A DNA stretch of 64,000 nucleotides from Nocardioides aromaticivorans. Its GTDB lineage: Bacteria > Actinomycetota > Actinomycetes > Propionibacteriales > Nocardioidaceae. Positions 8,695 through 17,559 of the stretch are shown piece after piece (position 1 is the stretch's first letter; each line of letters starts with the position of its first letter). Both the position numbers and the translations under genes were made by a program. The DNA lies in NCBI RefSeq assembly GCF_013408525.1, contig NZ_JACBZM010000002.1, forward strand, positions 1 to 64,000, in the 5' to 3' direction. The notes beneath the pieces were generated by a model. The model did no database searches and had not been told where the DNA came from. It saw only the letters and a list, made by a program, of their open reading frames with translations.

Positions 8695-10385
8695 TGGTTC
8701 GCCCCATCTCCGAAGGAATCGTCCCCTGGCCCGCCGAGCTGGTCGAGCGGTTCACCGCCGCCGGGTACTGGGAGGGCAAGAGCCTGGGCCACCACCTCTG
8801 GACCGCCGCCGACGCCCACGCGGACGACGTCGCCGTGGTCGACGGCGAGGTGCGGCTGACCTACGCCCAGCTCGTCGCCCGGGCCGACGCCGCCGCCTCC
8901 CGGCTGCGCGACCTCGGCATCGCCGCGGGTGACCGCATCGTGGTCCAGCTGCCCAACGGGTGGGAGTTCGTCGTGCTCACCCTGGCCTGCTTCCGGGCCG
9001 GGATCGTGCCAGTGATGGCCCTGCCCGGGCACCGGCGCCACGAGATGTCCTACTTCGTCGCCCACGCCGAGGCCGTCGCGGTCGCGGTGCCGGACGTCGT
9101 CAAGGACTTCGACCACCAGCGGCTCGCACTCGAGCTCGCCGCCGAGAACCCTGGCCTGCGCTACCTGCTCGTCGCCGGCGAACACGTCGCCGAGGGGTCC
9201 GTCGACCTGCGCGCCCTGTGCGCGGCGCCGGCCGACGACGCCGAGGCCGCGTCCCACCGCGCCCGGTGGGACGCGGAGGAGCCCGCGACCTCCGACGTCG
9301 CCCTCTTCCTGCTCTCCGGCGGCACCACCGGCATCCCCAAGCTCATCCCCCGCTCGCACGACGACTACGCCTACAACGCCAAGGAGTCCACGAAGATCTG
9401 CGGCTTCGACGCCGACACCGTCTACCTCGTGAGCATCCCGGTGACGCACAACTTCCCGCTCGCCTGCCCGGGCGTGCTCGGCACCCTGCTCGTGGGCGGG
9501 ACGGTCGTCATGCTGCCCAGCCCCTCGCTGGCACGGGCGTTCGCCACCATCGAGCGCGAGGGCGTGACCCACACCGCCGTCGTCCCCGCCATCGCCAAGC
9601 GGTGGCTCGACGAGCAGGCGGCCAACCCCACCGGCCAGCTCGCGTCCCTGCGGGTGCTGCAGGTCGGCGGCTCCCGGCTGGCCGACGAGGTCGCCCGCCG
9701 CGTCCCCGGCACGCTCGGCTGCACGCTCCAGCAGGTGTTCGGCATGGCCGAGGGGCTGCTGAACTACACCCGCCTGGACGACCTCGAGGAGGTCATCTTC
9801 ACCACCCAGGGCCGCCCCATGTCACCCGCCGACCAGGTCCTCCTCGTCGACGAGCACGACAACCCCGTCCCCCGCGGCACCCACGGCTCGCTCATCACCC
9901 AGGGCCCGTACACGCTGCGCGGCTACTACCGCGCCGAGGAGCAGAACGCCCGCGCCTTCACCACCGACGGCTGGTACCGCTCCGGAGACATCTGCCGCAC
10001 GGACGAGATGGGCAACCTCATCGTCGAGGGCCGCGACAAGGACATGATCAACCGCGGCGGGGAGAAGATCTCCGCGGAGGAGGTCGAGAACCTCGTCTAC
10101 CAGTTCGCGGCCGCCCGGCTCGTGGCCGCCGTCGCCATGCCCGACGACGTCCTCGGCGAGCGGGTGTGCGTGTACGTCGTCCCGCACGACGGCGCGACCC
10201 TCACCCTCCAGGAGGTCCACGCGGCAATGGAGACCGCCGGGGTGGCCCGGTACAAGTGGCCGGAGCACCTCGAGGTCACCGACGAGCTGCCCACCACGAA
10301 GGTCGGCAAGATCAACAAGAAGGCGCTCCGCACGGACATCGCCGAGCGTCTCGCTGCCGGACTTGGCATCCGCGCGAGCCTTTGA
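8694..10385 (+). CDS. sdgA: Aryl-AMP / aryl-CoA ligase (salicylate- or 2,3-dihydroxybenzoate-adenylating type)
   Basis: 563 residues; ATG 8694 overlaps the preceding TGA. An ANL-superfamily adenylating enzyme with P-loop LLSGGTTGIPKLIPRSHDDY, an A5-like motif QQVFGMAEGLLNYTRL, WYRSGDICRTDEMGNL, and the C-terminal catalytic lysine context TTKVGKINKKALR. The closest recognisable group is 2,3-dihydroxybenzoate/salicylate-AMP ligases (EntE/DhbE-like; SdgA in the salicylate pathway). No siderophore carrier-protein genes are near, so a catabolic role fits: ATP-dependent activation of salicylate for the hydroxylase at 5010. Confidence 0.8.
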   Translation: MVRPISEGIVPWPAELVERFTAAGYWEGKSLGHHLWTAADAHADDVAVVDGEVRLTYAQLVARADAAASRLRDLGIAAGDRIVVQLPNGWEFVVLTLACFRAGIVPVMALPGHRRHEMSYFVAHAEAVAVAVPDVVKDFDHQRLALELAAENPGLRYLLVAGEHVAEGSVDLRALCAAPADDAEAASHRARWDAEEPATSDVALFLLSGGTTGIPKLIPRSHDDYAYNAKESTKICGFDADTVYLVSIPVTHNFPLACPGVLGTLLVGGTVVMLPSPSLARAFATIEREGVTHTAVVPAIAKRWLDEQAANPTGQLASLRVLQVGGSRLADEVARRVPGTLGCTLQQVFGMAEGLLNYTRLDDLEEVIFTTQGRPMSPADQVLLVDEHDNPVPRGTHGSLITQGPYTLRGYYRAEEQNARAFTTDGWYRSGDICRTDEMGNLIVEGRDKDMINRGGEKISAEEVENLVYQFAAARLVAAVAMPDDVLGERVCVYVVPHDGATLTLQEVHAAMETAGVARYKWPEHLEVTDELPTTKVGKINKKALRTDIAERLAAGLGIRASL

Positions 10386-10994
10386 TGCCGGCGTACACGT
10401 TCGCCGGGGTCACCCCAGTCATCGATCCGACAGCGTACGTCCACCCAAGCGCGGTGCTGATCGGTGACGTGGTGGTCGGGCCGGGCTGCTACGTCGGTCC
10501 GCACCCGTCCCTGCGGGCCGACCTCGGCGGCATCGTGCTCGGGCCGGGGTCGAACGTGCAGGACGGGTGCGTCGTGCACACCTTCCCCAACCGCACCACG
10601 GTGCTCGGCGAAGACGCGCACGTGGGACACGCTGCCGTGCTCCACGGGTGCACAGTGGAGGCCGGGGCGCTCATCGGGATCGGCGTAGTTCTGCTGGACG
10701 GTACACGCATCGGCGCGCGCCTTCGTCCTGGCGGGCTCGCTTGTGCCTGCGGAGATGCAGGTTCCCGCCGCACACCTGGTGCTCGGCTCCCCGGCTCACG
10801 TAGTCCGCGAACTCTCCGATACCGAGTTGGAATGGAAGGCGAACGGCACCCGGATGTACCACGAACTAGCTGTCCTCTCGCGCGAGCGGCTCGAGGAGGT
10901 CATTCCTCTCACAGCCTCCGAGGCGGACCGCCCGGCGCTGCCCTTCGGCTCGCACGATGCCGTGCCCATCCGCGAAGCAAGAGTCACCGGCTGA
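10385..10994 (+). pseudogene. Gamma-carbonic-anhydrase / PaaY-like hexapeptide protein, frameshifted
   Basis: ATG 10385 overlaps the ligase stop. The first 110 residues are left-handed beta-helix hexapeptide repeats (IDPTAYVHPSAVLIGDVVVG, then VQDGCVVHTFP and HVGHAAVLHGC with metal-ligand histidines). The frame is lost near 10715 in a GCGCGCGC run. The remainder continues in the next frame as AFVLAGSLVPAEMQVPAAHL and on to a stop at 10994. A 2-base deletion in the GC run explains the break; a sequencing error is possible. PaaY-type members are thioesterases that relieve aryl-CoA build-up, so a role in hydrolysing gentisyl-CoA to gentisate is plausible if the gene is intact in the living strain. 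Confidence 0.75.
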
Positions 10995-11043
10995 CGGTGA
11001 CCGAACTGCCACCAGCACGTTCACACGTCGAAAGGATCAGACG

Positions 11044-12159
11044 ATGACCACCACCGAAGAGCCGCTGGAGCACGGCGACATCGAGAACGCGATGCAGCCG
11101 GAGGACACTCCCGAGCTGCGCGAGCTCTACGCCGGATTCGAGGCGAACCACATGGTCCCGCTGTGGACCCAGATCGACGACCTTATGCCCATGCACCCGG
11201 CGCCCAAGGCGGTGCCGCACGTGTGGAAGTGGTCGAGCCTCTACCCGTTGGCGAAGCGCTCGGGCGACCTGGTGCCCGTCGGCCGCGGCGGTGAGCGCCG
11301 CGCCATCGGCCTGGCGAACCCGGGCCTGGGTGGCAGGGCCTACGTCTCCCCGACGCTGTGGGCCGCCATCCAGTATCTCGGCCCGAAGGAGACCGCGCCG
11401 GAGCACCGGCACGCCCAGAACGCCTTCCGCTTCGTCGTCGAGGGCGAGGGCGTGTGGACCGTCGTCAACGGTGACCCGGTGCGGATGAGCCGCGGCGACT
11501 TCCTGCTGACGCCGGGCTGGAACTTCCACGGTCACCACAACGAGACCGACAAGCCGATGGCCTGGATCGACGGCCTCGACATCCCGTTCTCGTACCAGAA
11601 CGACGTCGGCTTCTTCGAGTTCGGCTCCGAGCGCGTGACGGACTACGCGACGCCGAACTACTCCCGCGGCGAGCGCCTGTGGTGCCACCCCGGCCTGCGC
11701 CCGCTCTCCGTTCTGCAGAACACCGTCTCCTCCCCGATCGGCGCGTACCGGTGGGAGTTCACCGACCGCGCGCTGACCGAGCAGCTGCTGCTCGAGGAGG
11801 AGGGGCAGCCGGCCACCGTCGAGCAAAGCCACGCCGCGGTGCGCTACGTCAATCCCACCACCGGCGGGGACGTCATGCCGACCATCCGGGCGGAGTTCCA
11901 CCGCCTGCGCGCCGGCGCCGTCACGGCCACGCGCCGCGAGGTCGGCTCGACCGTCTTCCAGGTCTTCGAGGGCTCCGGCTCCGTCGTCATCGACGGCACC
12001 GAGCAGCAGCTCGAGATCGGCGACATGTTCGTCATCCCCTCGTGGGTGCCGTGGTCGCTCCAGGGCGACACCCAGTTCGACCTGTTCCGTTTCTCCGACG
12101 CGCCGATCATGGAGCGTCTGCACTTCGACCGCACGTACATCGAGGGGACCGACCGATGA
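11044..12159 (+). CDS. Gentisate 1,2-dioxygenase
   Basis: 371 residues; ATG 11044 follows GAAAGGA by seven bases, so this start is preferred over an upstream in-frame ATG. It is a bicupin protein. The N-terminal cupin has the iron-binding PEHRHAQNAFRFVVEGEGVWT segment and a second histidine in FHGHHNE. A second cupin occupies about residues 265-360 (VFQVFEGSGSVVIDG). The enzyme opens gentisate between C1 and C2 to maleylpyruvate with Fe(II) and O2. The genes for the next two steps follow with 4-base overlaps. It may correspond to sdgD of the Streptomyces salicylate cluster. Confidence 0.92.
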   Translation: MTTTEEPLEHGDIENAMQPEDTPELRELYAGFEANHMVPLWTQIDDLMPMHPAPKAVPHVWKWSSLYPLAKRSGDLVPVGRGGERRAIGLANPGLGGRAYVSPTLWAAIQYLGPKETAPEHRHAQNAFRFVVEGEGVWTVVNGDPVRMSRGDFLLTPGWNFHGHHNETDKPMAWIDGLDIPFSYQNDVGFFEFGSERVTDYATPNYSRGERLWCHPGLRPLSVLQNTVSSPIGAYRWEFTDRALTEQLLLEEEGQPATVEQSHAAVRYVNPTTGGDVMPTIRAEFHRLRAGAVTATRREVGSTVFQVFEGSGSVVIDGTEQQLEIGDMFVIPSWVPWSLQGDTQFDLFRFSDAPIMERLHFDRTYIEGTDR

Positions 12160-13019
12160 AGTTGACCACGCTGCGCACCATCTCCGGCACCGTTGCCGCC
12201 CGCGTCGACGGCGACAAGGCCGTCGAGCTGGCCGGCTTCACCGACGTCGGGGACCTGCTGCGCCGCGGCGACCTCTCCGCCGCGGCCGAGGCCTCCGGCG
12301 CCGAGCACGATCTGGCGACGGCGGACCTGGCCCCCGTGGTGGCGTCGCCGGGCAAGATCGTCTGCGTCGGCCTGAACTACCGCAACCACATCCTCGAGAT
12401 GGGCCGCGAGCTCCCCGAGTACCCGACGCTGTTCACCAAGTTCCCCGAGGCCCTCATCGGGCCGCGCGACGAGATCCAGATCCCGCCGGAGTCGGACAAG
12501 ATCGACTGGGAGGGCGAGCTCGTCGTCGTCGTCGGGAAGACCGTCCGCCGCGCCGACGCCGAGCAGGCGAAGGCTGCCATCGCGGGCTACACGGTGATGA
12601 ACGACATCACCATGCGCGACTACCAGTACCGCACCCCGCAGTGGTTCCAGGGCAAGGCGTGGGAGAGCTCCACGCCGGTCGGCCCGGTGCTCGTCACCCC
12701 GGACGAGCTGCCTGCCGACGCCGAGCTCGTCACCCGCCTCGACGGCGAGGAGATGCAGCGCACCCGCATCGACGACCTCGTCTTCGACGCCGTGGCGCTC
12801 GTGCGGTACATCTCGACGATCTTCACGCTCAACCCCGGCGACATCATCGCCACCGGGACTCCCGGCGGCGTGGGCCACGCGCGCAAGCCCGGCCGGTACA
12901 TCACCGCGGGCCAGACGGTGTCGGTGTCCATCGACGGCATCGGCGAGCTCGTCAACCTCGCGGTCGCGGAGAAGGGTCGCGGGCCGGGCCGAGCAGGCCC
13001 CGCCACGGTGGGCGCATGA
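12156..13019 (+). CDS. Fumarylpyruvate hydrolase (fumarylacetoacetate hydrolase family)
   Basis: 287 residues; ATG 12156 overlaps the dioxygenase stop (ATGA). The C-terminal two thirds form the fumarylacetoacetate hydrolase fold: CVGLNYRNHILEMG, the acidic metal site IDWEGELVVVVGK, GYTVMNDITMRDYQ, and the conserved end IIATGTPGGVGHARKPGRY. In a gentisate operon this enzyme splits fumarylpyruvate into fumarate and pyruvate, the terminal step. The closely spaced isomerase gene that follows supplies its substrate. Confidence 0.9.
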   Translation: MKLTTLRTISGTVAARVDGDKAVELAGFTDVGDLLRRGDLSAAAEASGAEHDLATADLAPVVASPGKIVCVGLNYRNHILEMGRELPEYPTLFTKFPEALIGPRDEIQIPPESDKIDWEGELVVVVGKTVRRADAEQAKAAIAGYTVMNDITMRDYQYRTPQWFQGKAWESSTPVGPVLVTPDELPADAELVTRLDGEEMQRTRIDDLVFDAVALVRYISTIFTLNPGDIIATGTPGGVGHARKPGRYITAGQTVSVSIDGIGELVNLAVAEKGRGPGRAGPATVGA

Positions 13020-13795
13020 GCACCTCGCTGGAGCAGGCCCGCGAGGAGCTCCGGCGTCGGCAGGGTTCCGGCGCGCGGTACGACTCCGAGAACGTGCCCG
13101 CGCGCGAGCTCGCGTGGGCGCGGACGGGCACGGCGTACTTCGCCCGGAAGCTCAACGAGCTGACCAACGAGGAGCTCTACGGGCCGAGCCTGCTGCCCGG
13201 CTGGACCCGGGCGCACCTGGTGGCACACGTGGGGTACAACGCCCGTGCGCTGACCAGGCTGTGCGGGTGGGCGCGCACGGGCGTGGAGACGCCCATGTAC
13301 GCCTCGACCAGCCAGCGCAACACCGAGATCGACCGCGGGGCCACCCTCCCCGCCCGGGCGCTGCGCAACCTGTTCGCCCACGCCGAGGTCCACCTGAACG
13401 TCGAGTGGCGCGACCTCACCGACGAGCAGTGGGACCACGAGGTCCGCACCGCCCAGGGGCGCACCGTGCCCGCCCGGGAGACCGCCTGGATGCGCGCCCG
13501 CGAGGTGTGGGTCCACGCCGTGGACCTGGACAACGCCGGCTCGTTCCGGGACTTCCCGGCCGACCTGCTCGACGAGCTGCTCGCCGACGTCCTCCGGGCG
13601 TGGGCGCGGCGCGAGGAGAAGGCCGACCTCGTCCTCGCCCCCACCGACCGGGACCGCCAGGTCACGGTGGGGGCGGGCGCCGGGCCGACGGTCAGCGGCA
13701 CCACCGCGGACCTCGTCCGCTGGCTCACCGGCCGCGGCGCGCGCCGGCTCACCAGCTCGACCGGTGAGCTGCCGGAGATCCCGCGCTGGCTCTGA
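13016..13795 (+). CDS. Maleylpyruvate isomerase, mycothiol-dependent type
   Basis: 259 residues; ATG 13016 overlaps the hydrolase stop (ATGA). The N-terminal DinB-like four-helix domain carries LLPGWTRAHLVAHVGYNARAL and EVWVHAVDLDNAGSF, whose His/Glu/His set binds zinc in this family. The C-terminus is the SCP2-like small domain (TTADLVRWLTGRGARRL). It isomerises maleylpyruvate to fumarylpyruvate with mycothiol as cofactor, which by itself points to an actinobacterial host. It is the last gene of the salicylate/gentisate operon. No clear terminator hairpin was recognised before the IS debris at 13.9 kb. Confidence 0.9.
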   Translation: MSTSLEQAREELRRRQGSGARYDSENVPARELAWARTGTAYFARKLNELTNEELYGPSLLPGWTRAHLVAHVGYNARALTRLCGWARTGVETPMYASTSQRNTEIDRGATLPARALRNLFAHAEVHLNVEWRDLTDEQWDHEVRTAQGRTVPARETAWMRAREVWVHAVDLDNAGSFRDFPADLLDELLADVLRAWARREEKADLVLAPTDRDRQVTVGAGAGPTVSGTTADLVRWLTGRGARRLTSSTGELPEIPRWL

Positions 13796-13935
13796 CCGGT
13801 CCATGGTGGCCCGCGTGTGTGCCGCAACCGGTCTCGCTGCCAACTGACCAGCGCTACGCGCAGTTTCGGTGAGCAGGTTTTTGTCTGGGGCCCTGTGGGT
13901 CATGCTGCTGCAAGCACCTAGTACTACAGCCGCAT

Positions 13936-14118
13936 CTATGGAACGGCGCCTCTGGCCGCGTAGTGGCAGCGGCGGGCGCGGGCTTGATGTCGTCGACGCC
14001 AGTGCGACCCAACCCAGGACGGCGGCGGCCTCGGGCGGTCGGTTCCAGATGAGGTAGGCGAGCAGGCGGCGGACCTCGGGCACGGTCAGCGGGATCAGTT
14101 CCGCGACTGAGCCGGGAC
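13936..14118 (-). pseudogene. C-terminal scrap of an IS701/IS4-like transposase
   Basis: Read on the minus strand, the DNA gives ELIPLTVPEVRRLLAYLIW, then, after a frameshift near 14000, WRRRHQARARRCHYAARG and a stop at 13936-13938. This Trp-Arg-rich tail is typical of IS701-like transposases; the family call is by pattern memory. The 5' part is cut off by the ISL3 left end at about 14130. Confidence 0.6.
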
Positions 14119-14129
14119 CCCCCTTTTCC

Positions 14130-14713
14130 GGCTCTTCTGCTGTATCCGTGGGTGGTTGAGCGCGTCTGAAACGTGAGCACGCCGTTTCCTGTCTAGGTTT
14201 CTGAGCTGTCGAAGAACAGGAACCAGAGAGCGGAGAACGGCGTGCAGAACGCCACCCTATGGCGCGCCCTGTTTGGGGTCGAGAAGACTGTCATCGAAGA
14301 GGTCGAGTTCGATGAGGACGCCGGGCTGGTCGCTCACGTTCGTCCTCGCAAGCGGGTCCGTGGCCGGTGCGGCCGTTGCGGACGGCGCTCGCCTGGGTAT
14401 GACGGCGGGGAGGGCCTGGCGGCGGTGGCGGGCACTGGACCTGGGCACGATCCAGACGGTCCTCGAAGCCGACGCGCCCCGGGTGCGGTGTCGCGATCAT
14501 GGGCCGACGGTGGCGGCGGTGCCGTGGGCCCGGCACGCGGCCGGGCACACCTATGCCTTCGACGAACAGGTCGCCTGGCTGGCCACCCAGTGCTCCAAGA
14601 GCGCGGTGACCGAGCTGATGCGGATTGCCTGGCGCACCGTGGGTTCGATCATCACCCGGGTCTGGGCCGACGTCGAAGCACTGCACGACCGGCACGCTGA
14701 TCTGTCCCGTGCC
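14130..14713 (+). pseudogene. ISL3-family transposase, 5' fragment with frameshift
   Basis: The segment begins with an ISL3-like terminal sequence (GGCTCTTCTGC at 14130-14140). The transposase reading frame opens at GTG 14242 (MQNATLWRALFGVEKTVIEE, then the zinc-finger part RCGRCGRR). It shifts frame near 14415 and continues as RRWRALDLGTIQ, APRVRCRDHGP and SAVTELMRIAWRTVG. The element stops at about 14713, where an IS3 left end begins, so the catalytic part is missing. It is much degraded compared with the intact ISL3 element at 20223-21646 and is a different member. Confidence 0.75.
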
Positions 14714-14754
14714 GGGTCTGATGGAGGCTCTCATCCCACGAGAGGATGAGAGTC

Positions 14755-15069
14755 ATGGCAGCACCGAGGAAGTATCCCGAGGAGCTTCGGGAGCGAGCGA
14801 TCAAGATGGCAGTCGATCTGCGACGTGATCCGGCGACGAGGTCCGGGGCTCTGCGTCGGGTAGGTGATCAGCTGGGGATCAACGCGGAGACGTTGCGCAA
14901 CTGGGTCTCCCAGGCCGAGATCGACGCCGGCGAACGCGGGGGCACCACGACGGCCGAGACAAGGCGGATCACCGAGCTGGAGCGCGAGGTCAAGGAGCTG
15001 CGGCGAGCCAACGACATTTTGAAGACGGCGGCTTTTCGCCGCGGCGGAGCTCGACCGCAGGATCAAGTG
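14755..15069 (+). pseudogene. IS3-family OrfA with damaged frameshift site; OrfB absent
   Basis: The product starts MAAPRKYPEELRERAIKMA and includes a helix-turn-helix (LGINAETLRNWVSQAEID) and a leucine-zipper segment (ITELEREVKELRRANDILKT), as in IS3 OrfA. After ILKTA the frame is wrong: the usual slippery T-run is shortened and the expected end (AAAELDRRIK-stop) is out of frame at 15069. OrfB is missing. The DNA immediately continues into the antisense of another IS3 OrfB, forming a head-on junction at about 15070. Confidence 0.75.
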
Positions 15070-15072
15070 ACC

Positions 15073-15432
15073 ACTGCGGTGCTTGATCCGCCGTGCAACC
15101 AGCCCTTGTCGGCGCATCGAGTCCGCGACCGTCTTCTCCGACACAGTCCAGCCCGCGTCACGCAGGTCGTGGACTAGCCGCGGTGAGCCGTGCAGCCCAC
15201 GGGCCTTACCGAACGCGACCTTCACGGCGCGGTCGATCGTGTCGCGGCGTCGCTCCCGCGGCGTGTGCAGACCGTTGACCGCACCGGGACTCTCGGCTCG
15301 GCGCAGCCACTTGTAGAACCACGCCACGCTGACGCCGAGCAGGGCACAGACGACCGTGTGTGGCACCCGGTAGTTGGTCCTCTGGTCGGCGATGAAGCGT
15401 GCCACGCTCACTTCGTCGCCTCCTTGACCCAC
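15073..15432 (-). pseudogene. IS3-family OrfB, N-terminal fragment
   Basis: Minus-strand frame beginning [20 protein letters not shown], with the HTH_21-type region [20 protein letters not shown] and DAGWTVSEKTVADSMRRQGL, then ending abruptly at the junction with the oppositely oriented OrfA. The DDE catalytic core is absent. It belongs to the OrfA at 15408-15700, which it overlaps by 25 bases in the usual IS3 arrangement. Confidence 0.75.
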
Positions 15433-15700
15433 AGGACCACGGATCGCTTGAGGACATCACGCTCCATCCGGAGCTCGGCCACCTCGGCACGCAGCCGCTT
15501 GAGCTCCTCGACGTCGTCCTTCGACAACCCACGAGTGCCCTCGGCCGCCTCGCGTGCACGGTTCACCCAGTTGCCCAGGGTGCCTTCGTTCACACCGAGG
15601 TCGCGCGCTACCTGCGCGATCGGCTTGTTGGTCTCTTCGACGATCCGGACAGCTCCCTCACGGAACTCCCGGTCTCGTACTTCTTCCGCTTCTCTGACAT
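15408..15700 (-). pseudogene. IS3-family OrfA, frameshifted near its start
   Basis: The native start appears to be ATG 15700 (MSEKRKKY), but a 2-base insertion at about 15680 throws it out of frame. The rest reads [20 protein letters not shown], an HTH ([18 protein letters not shown]) and the zipper and end [20 protein letters not shown] in the next frame. It is an IS3 OrfA of a type different from the one at 14755. Confidence 0.75.
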
Positions 15701-15795
15701 CGCAATCCCTATTGTCGATGCCTCTACGGTCTGGGGGGAACCTCAATCTGCTTGCAGGACCTCAGCACCTCGGGGGTTGTCCGCCATCTCCGGTG

Positions 15796-15912
15796 CCGCT
15801 GCAGGACCGTCCGGTGCGGGTGGACCGGGCGACGCTCACCCTCGGGTACGCCGGCGTCTACTCTTCGTTCCTGCGGCATGCGGAGAACGTTGCCGCCCGA
15901 CACGACGTCGAC
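15796..15912 (+). pseudogene. Scrap of a 4-hydroxy-2-oxovalerate aldolase gene
   Basis: About 39 codons read [20 protein letters not shown], then [10 protein letters not shown] and a VD end. They match the C-terminal region of the intact aldolase at 54658-55683 ([20 protein letters not shown]...) almost residue for residue. Neither side continues the gene. It shows that an aldolase gene once stood here, next to the dioxygenase operon, and was destroyed by IS activity or deletion. The functional copy is about 39 kb away. Confidence 0.8.
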
Positions 15913-15945
15913 TCCCCGGGTACGGACGGCAGCGGAGGCATCGTC

Positions 15946-17193
15946 CTATGCGCCATCACGATCTGGCTTCGTGGATGAGGCGACACGCCCGAGCGCACGC
16001 AATGAGACGGCCGGGTCGATCAGGTCCGATGCCATAACGGGAACTCGTCCCTCGATCAGTGGCTTGGTCGCCCGCAACTCCTTCGGCGAGTCGATCGCAG
16101 CCGCCGCGGTGACCCGCCCATCGCGGACCCAGAATGCGACGAACTGCGCCGTGGTCACGCCAGGTCGGACGACGAACTGGTCGCCTGGCTGGTGTCGGCC
16201 ATACATCTGGAGCCGATGTCCGTATTGATCGGACCAGAAGTACGGCGCATCTGTGTTGGCTGCCGGTACCCCAACCATGTTGGCTCCGGTGACTGTGCCT
16301 AGACGATTGGCGACGTCCCAGTGCTCGATGCGCTGGCGACGCCCGGTGAACGGACTGACGAAGGTGGCGACGTCGCCGGCCGCCCAGATCCAGGGGACAC
16401 TCGTGCGACCGTGACGGTCCGCGACGATGCCGCCGTTGCAGTACACCCCTGCGTCTCGGGCCAGCTCGTCGTTGGGCTCCACCCCGCAGCCAACGAGTAC
16501 GGTGGCCGCATCCAGAACCGAGCCATCGTCCAGGACGACCTTCTCGACCTCCCTCTCCCCCACGAACTCGGTCACAGTGCGCCCCCCCAGAATCCGCACC
16601 CCCTCACGCTCGTGCATCCGCTGGACGTGGGCTGCAAGGGCAGGGCCCAGCACGCCGGCCAGCGGCACCGGCATCGCCTCGACTACCGTGACATCGATCC
16701 CTCTTCCCCGCGCGACGGCCGCCGCCTCGAGGCCGATGAACCCTCCTCCGACGATCACCCAAGGACCGCCCACGTCGAGGCGCGCCGCCAGCGCACGTGC
16801 ATCCGCCAGGCCACGCAGCACCAGGACATGCTCGAGATATTCTCCCGGAACTCCCAGACGCCGAGCGTTGACACCGGTCGCCACTAGCACGGCATCCGCC
16901 CCGAGTCCCTCGCCGTCAGGCAACCGCACCACCTTCCGGTCGACATCGAGCGCTGCGACCGGCATGCCGAGCAGCAGGTCGATGTCTTCCTCGACGTACG
17001 TGCTCGGTGGGAGGATCCGACGCGGCGCGTCAAGGTCGGTGAAAGACTTCGACAGAGGCGGTCGCTCGTAGGGCTCCTCGGAGGCTGCTTCCACGAGAGT
17101 GATCCGACCCTCGAAGCCATTTCTCCGCATGGCTAGTGCCGCTGCGACACCGGCAGCACTGCCACCGACGATGACGTGGTGCGGTGCGGTCAT
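15946..17193 (-). CDS. Ferredoxin reductase of a Rieske dioxygenase (BphA4 type)
   Basis: 415 residues. The FAD-binding N-terminus is [20 protein letters not shown]. The NADH-binding fold is [19 protein letters not shown], the second FAD motif is [12 protein letters not shown], and the end region ([16 protein letters not shown]) is typical of oxygenase-coupled NADH:ferredoxin reductases. It would pass electrons to the Rieske ferredoxin encoded upstream at 17560. A broken dihydrodiol dehydrogenase fragment lies between the two genes. Because the dbf-type operon at 29.5-35 kb has no reductase gene, this protein or the phthalate reductase at 37823 may also serve that system. Confidence 0.9.
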   Translation of the reverse strand: MTAPHHVIVGGSAAGVAAALAMRRNGFEGRITLVEAASEEPYERPPLSKSFTDLDAPRRILPPSTYVEEDIDLLLGMPVAALDVDRKVVRLPDGEGLGADAVLVATGVNARRLGVPGEYLEHVLVLRGLADARALAARLDVGGPWVIVGGGFIGLEAAAVARGRGIDVTVVEAMPVPLAGVLGPALAAHVQRMHEREGVRILGGRTVTEFVGEREVEKVVLDDGSVLDAATVLVGCGVEPNDELARDAGVYCNGGIVADRHGRTSVPWIWAAGDVATFVSPFTGRRQRIEHWDVANRLGTVTGANMVGVPAANTDAPYFWSDQYGHRLQMYGRHQPGDQFVVRPGVTTAQFVAFWVRDGRVTAAAAIDSPKELRATKPLIEGRVPVMASDLIDPAVSLRALGRVASSTKPDRDGA

Positions 17194-17394
17194 TGGTGCA
17201 CCCTCTTCCTGGCGGGGATCGAGATGATGGTTGTTGTTCGGACTCGGTGAGGCTCGGTGTGATGGCCGGTGGGGGTCGCGCGCGAAGGGCCTCCCAAGAC
17301 ACCGCCGCCCCCGGGCTGTCCCGAGCCATGGAGCGCCAGTCAGTAACCGCCCGACATCCAGCCTCTCCTCGCCGACCCGTCGCTGCCACCTAGA

Positions 17395-17554
17395 ATGAAC
17401 TGTGGGCTGACTCTCTGTCGGTGTGGCTTCACCTCGGAGCGGTCGAAGGCGACGACGCGAGCGCCCTCCTCGACATACCGCTCGACGATGTCGCGCGACC
17501 GAGACCGGAACCGGCTCCGGTGACGATGACCGAGTAGTCCTGAAGCCAACCCAC
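17395..17554 (-). pseudogene. N-terminal remnant of a cis-dihydrodiol dehydrogenase (BphB-like SDR)
   Basis: A GTG at 17552-17554 with an AAGGAGTGAG ribosome binding site opens a frame reading GWLQDYSVIVTGAGSGLGRA, the SDR nucleotide-binding start. It shifts frame and continues as DIVERYVEEGARVVAFDRS, then dissolves. About 200 residues and the catalytic Tyr-Lys are gone. The intact operon therefore once read alpha, beta, ferredoxin, dihydrodiol dehydrogenase, reductase. Confidence 0.75.
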
Positions 17555-17559
17555 GGCTC

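Noticed and set aside
7902..9572. 556-codon minus-strand frame opposite the two ligase genes
   Set aside because: Same antisense effect; no ribosome binding site, no recognisable domain, and it spans two well-supported plus-strand genes.
12620..14083. 487-codon minus-strand frame across the hydrolase and isomerase genes
   Set aside because: Only its first 40 codons resemble protein, as the IS701-like transposase tail at 13936-14118. The rest is antisense to strong genes.
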